Origin: an uncultured bacterium
GTDB lineage: Bacteria > Verrucomicrobiota > Kiritimatiellia > RFP12 > UBA1067
Length of the DNA: 16,593 bases
Assembly: GCA_902779075.1 (NCBI GenBank)
Contig: CACZAK010000087.1
Span: 1-16,593 of the forward strand
Direction of reading: 5' to 3'
Shown: positions 14,725 through 16,593 of the stretch, piece by piece
Layout: each line of letters begins with the position of its first letter
Position numbering within the stretch: the stretch's first letter is position 1
Made by a program: the position numbers and the translations under genes
The notes under the pieces: generated by a model
What the model was told of the DNA's origin: nothing
What the model saw: the letters and a program-made list of their open reading frames with translations, nothing else
Databases searched by the model: none

Positions 14725-16383
14725 CTAAAACCATGATTTAACGGGCAGATTCAATCCAAGCCCCAACATGTAGTTGTAGAGGGCGAGCTTGAGGCCGCGG
14801 CCGAGGCGGTCCCAGTCGGGCGCGTTCGGCTCTTCGTAGGGGATTTCGTTTCGCGCGAAGACGCGTCCGCGCGGATTCGCCACGGGCGGGATCCGTATGC
14901 CGAACTTCTCCGGCGCGCGGGCGATCGGCGAATGGACCGTAAGCGCGAAGCGGTGGAAGAACGCGGACTGCACCGAGCCTTCGCGGAAACGGTCGCGCAC
15001 ATACCGTAGCGCGGCGTATACCTCGCGTTCGGTCTGAGTGGGGAAGGCGTACATGAGGTAGGCGTGTACTAGGATACCAGCGTCCGCGAACGCGCGCAGG
15101 GCCGCGCGCGCGGAGGCGAGCGTGATGCCCTTGCTCATCAGCTTGAGGAGGCGGTCGGTGGCGCATTCGAGTCCGCCAGTCACGGCGATACACCCCGCCC
15201 GTGCCATGAGCCGCGCGAGCGCGGGCGTAAACGCGGTGTCGAAGCGCACGTTCCCCCACCAGCGGCATTTGAGTTTCCTGCGGATCAGTTCGCGCGAGAG
15301 ATCGTGTGCGAGCTTGGGCGGGATGGCCTCGTCGGTGAAGTGGAAACCTCTTTCTCCGGTCTCGTCCACAAGCGTCTCCATTGCGTCCGCGACCGTGGAT
15401 GCGGACGGCATCTGGAAGCACTTGACGTAGTCGAGCGAAACGTCGCAGAACGCGCACTTGTGCCAGTAGCATCCGCGCGCGAGCTGGATCTTTATCCAGC
15501 GTCCGTCGCTCCAGAGGCGGTGCATCGGGTTCGCCGTCTCGGCGAGGTTGATGTACTGCGAGAGGTCGATGCCTCGGTAGGAGGGGCGCACGAACGCAGG
15601 GACGTCCGCCTTCAGACCGAGCAGGTCGCACCACGGCCTGTAACCCTCGTCGTACATCACCACGTCGAAGAAGTGTCCGACGCGCTTGTCGTCGAGCGTG
15701 CGGAGCTCCGTGTTCACATAGCCGCCGCCGAGGGCGAGGCGTACGTGGGGCGCGAGGCGCCGCACGGTGGTGGCGATGCGGAACGCGCCGAGGAGCGTGC
15801 CGGGGAAGGGACACGTTACGCCGACGATGGTCGGCTTCGTCTCGCGGAGGACGTGCGCCACGCGCGCCTCGAGGATGCGGTCCACGGGACTGCGTCGGCG
15901 GAGGCGACGCAGGAGTGTGCCGAAGTCGGGCACGGCGGCGCCGAGGTGCTCGGCGTAGCGGGAGAAGCCGAAGTCGGGGTCGATCTCGTCGCGGATGGCG
16001 GCGGCGAGGTCGTCGAGGTAGAGTGAACAGAGCACCTTCGCGCGGTCCTGAGGGTCGGGTCCGAGCACGTCCGCGCGCGTGAGGCCTGTCCCCTCGGGGG
16101 CGAGGGAGTCGAAGGCGGGGCCTTCTGGAAGGTAGCCGGGTTCGGCGAACGTTTCGGCGTTGTCTGGCGCGCGGTCCTGGAGGAAGGCGATCACCTCGTC
16201 CGTGAGGGGCTGTTCGCCGTAGGTGCGCAGAACCTCCAGCGCGACCTCGATGGAAAGGTCGCGCTGGAAGGCGGACACTCCAAGGGACGTCAGCCAGCCG
16301 ACGAGCTGCGTTGTGGCCGGATATGGCGTGTTAAGCTGCACGAACGGTGGCGTCAGGAGCAGAATTTTTTCGCGCTGGCGCAT
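14725..16383 (-). CDS. B12-binding-domain radical SAM protein with C-X4-C-X2-C cluster motif
   Basis: The product is 552 residues from the chosen start. The N-terminal half (ILLLTPPFVQLNTPYPATTQLVGWL, then PTIVGVTCPFPGTLLGAFRIA and LALGGGYVNTEL) has the Rossmann-like layout of cobalamin-binding domains, but without an evident DxHxxG histidine loop. The radical SAM core follows with LARGCYWHKCAFCDVSL (C305, C310, C313), GFHFTDEAIPP, RWWGNVRFDTAFTPALARLMARAGCIAVTGGLECATDRLLKLMSKG and AYLMYAFPTQTEREV. The first cysteine spacing is four residues, not the canonical three. Its substrate is unknown; relatives methylate or rearrange unactivated carbons. ATG at 16383 gives MRQREKILLLTPPF. The frame stays open to an ATG at 16461, but those extra residues lie upstream of the predicted promoter. 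It converges on the sigma-54 activator and diverges from hisG. Confidence 0.82.
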   Translation of the reverse strand: MRQREKILLLTPPFVQLNTPYPATTQLVGWLTSLGVSAFQRDLSIEVALEVLRTYGEQPLTDEVIAFLQDRAPDNAETFAEPGYLPEGPAFDSLAPEGTGLTRADVLGPDPQDRAKVLCSLYLDDLAAAIRDEIDPDFGFSRYAEHLGAAVPDFGTLLRRLRRRSPVDRILEARVAHVLRETKPTIVGVTCPFPGTLLGAFRIATTVRRLAPHVRLALGGGYVNTELRTLDDKRVGHFFDVVMYDEGYRPWCDLLGLKADVPAFVRPSYRGIDLSQYINLAETANPMHRLWSDGRWIKIQLARGCYWHKCAFCDVSLDYVKCFQMPSASTVADAMETLVDETGERGFHFTDEAIPPKLAHDLSRELIRRKLKCRWWGNVRFDTAFTPALARLMARAGCIAVTGGLECATDRLLKLMSKGITLASARAALRAFADAGILVHAYLMYAFPTQTEREVYAALRYVRDRFREGSVQSAFFHRFALTVHSPIARAPEKFGIRIPPVANPRGRVFARNEIPYEEPNAPDWDRLGRGLKLALYNYMLGLGLNLPVKSWF

Positions 16384-16393
16384 TGCTGGCGCT

Positions 16394-16402
16394 ATTCTAC
16401 CA
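16394..16402 (-). promoter_or_regulatory. Extended -10 promoter of the B12/radical SAM gene, very short leader
   Basis: On the minus strand TGG is followed by TAGAAT (plus-strand 16394-16402). Ten bases separate the hexamer from the ATG at 16383, so the predicted leader is only about 4 bases and holds no ribosome binding site. Confidence 0.5.
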
Positions 16403-16466
16403 TATATTGGCATGGCCGCGCAATGGACTGTTTTATGGAGTTTTTTCGTCTGCGGAAGCATCCCCC

Positions 16467-16495
16467 TTGCGCACGCGCCGTAATTCTGATAAAAT
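16467..16495 (+). promoter_or_regulatory. Promoter of hisG
   Basis: TTGCGC (16467-16472), 17-base spacer ending in TGA, TAAAAT (16490-16495). Transcription should begin near 16502, giving a leader with GGAGAAAG (16513-16520) before ATG 16529. I see no histidine leader peptide, T-box or attenuator. Confidence 0.6.
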
Positions 16496-16528
16496 ATGCG
16501 CTTTCAAGTTTTGGAGAAAGTTTCAGAA

Positions 16529-16593
16529 ATGGCAATCGTACTCGGCCTGCCGAAGGGCAGTCTTCAGGAATCGACCTTCGCGCTGTTCAAGCG
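16529..16593 (+). CDS. hisG: ATP phosphoribosyltransferase HisG, N-terminal end; gene continues beyond window
   Basis: Only 21 complete codons are present: MAIVLGLPKGSLQESTFALFK. The LGLPKGSLQE segment is the characteristic opening of HisG, the enzyme that joins ATP and PRPP in the first step of histidine synthesis. A promoter and a GGAG ribosome binding site precede it, so it is probably the first gene of its transcript. Long (self-regulated) and short (HisZ-dependent) forms cannot be told apart from this fragment. Confidence 0.85.
   Translation, partial: MAIVLGLPKGSLQESTFALFK

Overview
The window is about 16.6 kb of GC-rich bacterial chromosome (most codons end in G or C). It carries ordinary housekeeping genes (fabG, acpP, ruvB, rpmE, prfA, start of hisG) with short intergenic gaps. 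Three things point to a host-associated member of the PVC group (Verrucomicrobiota, Kiritimatiellota or Lentisphaerota), probably from a gut. They are a sialate O-acetylesterase-type gene, a DUF1703-type nuclease tail and a type III secretion chaperone with an adjacent effector-like gene. The taxon is inferred from gene content and style only; there is no rRNA or other decisive marker.

Layout. 1-277: C-terminal end of a PD-(D/E)XK nuclease-like protein. 324-1279: secreted sialate O-acetylesterase wrecked by an internal deletion. 1351-2547: fabG and acpP, each with its own promoter, closed by a terminator. 2653-3690: ruvB, with a small palindrome over its likely -10. 3735-5107: rpmE-prfA operon. 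5249-9465: a CesT-type chaperone followed by a very large effector-like gene. 9571-14686: four co-directional genes with gaps of 20, 31 and 58 bases: a short KamA/EpmB-like radical SAM protein, a fusion of a RdgB/HAM1 pyrophosphatase with a histidine phosphatase, an M20 peptidase, and a sigma-54 activator with an unusual N-terminal domain. 14725-16383 (minus): a B12-binding radical SAM protein, converging on the activator. 16529 to the end: start of hisG, divergent from it.

The standout is the 5249-9465 locus. The chaperone looks like a class I type III secretion chaperone. The downstream reading frame, pieced together across one in-frame TAG and three single-base frame changes, would encode about 1,220 residues. 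It joins a segment resembling the N-lobe of ABC1/UbiB atypical kinases to a C-terminal domain with the NFGVN and CKSGKDRTG motifs of the SopB/IpgD phosphoinositide phosphatases. I see no ABC1 catalytic C-lobe. As given, the gene is broken, while the core genes around it are intact, so the locus looks like a decaying effector/chaperone pair.

Three further patterns run through the window. Six of seven candidate promoters have an extended -10 (TGN before the hexamer). At three of them the start codon lies within about 4 bases of the predicted transcript start, which suggests leaderless or near-leaderless mRNAs. Three gene ends are followed by short tandem repeats that differ in sequence but all have a 7-base period. 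One protein-coding gene (the M20 peptidase) carries an in-frame, palindrome-containing insertion.
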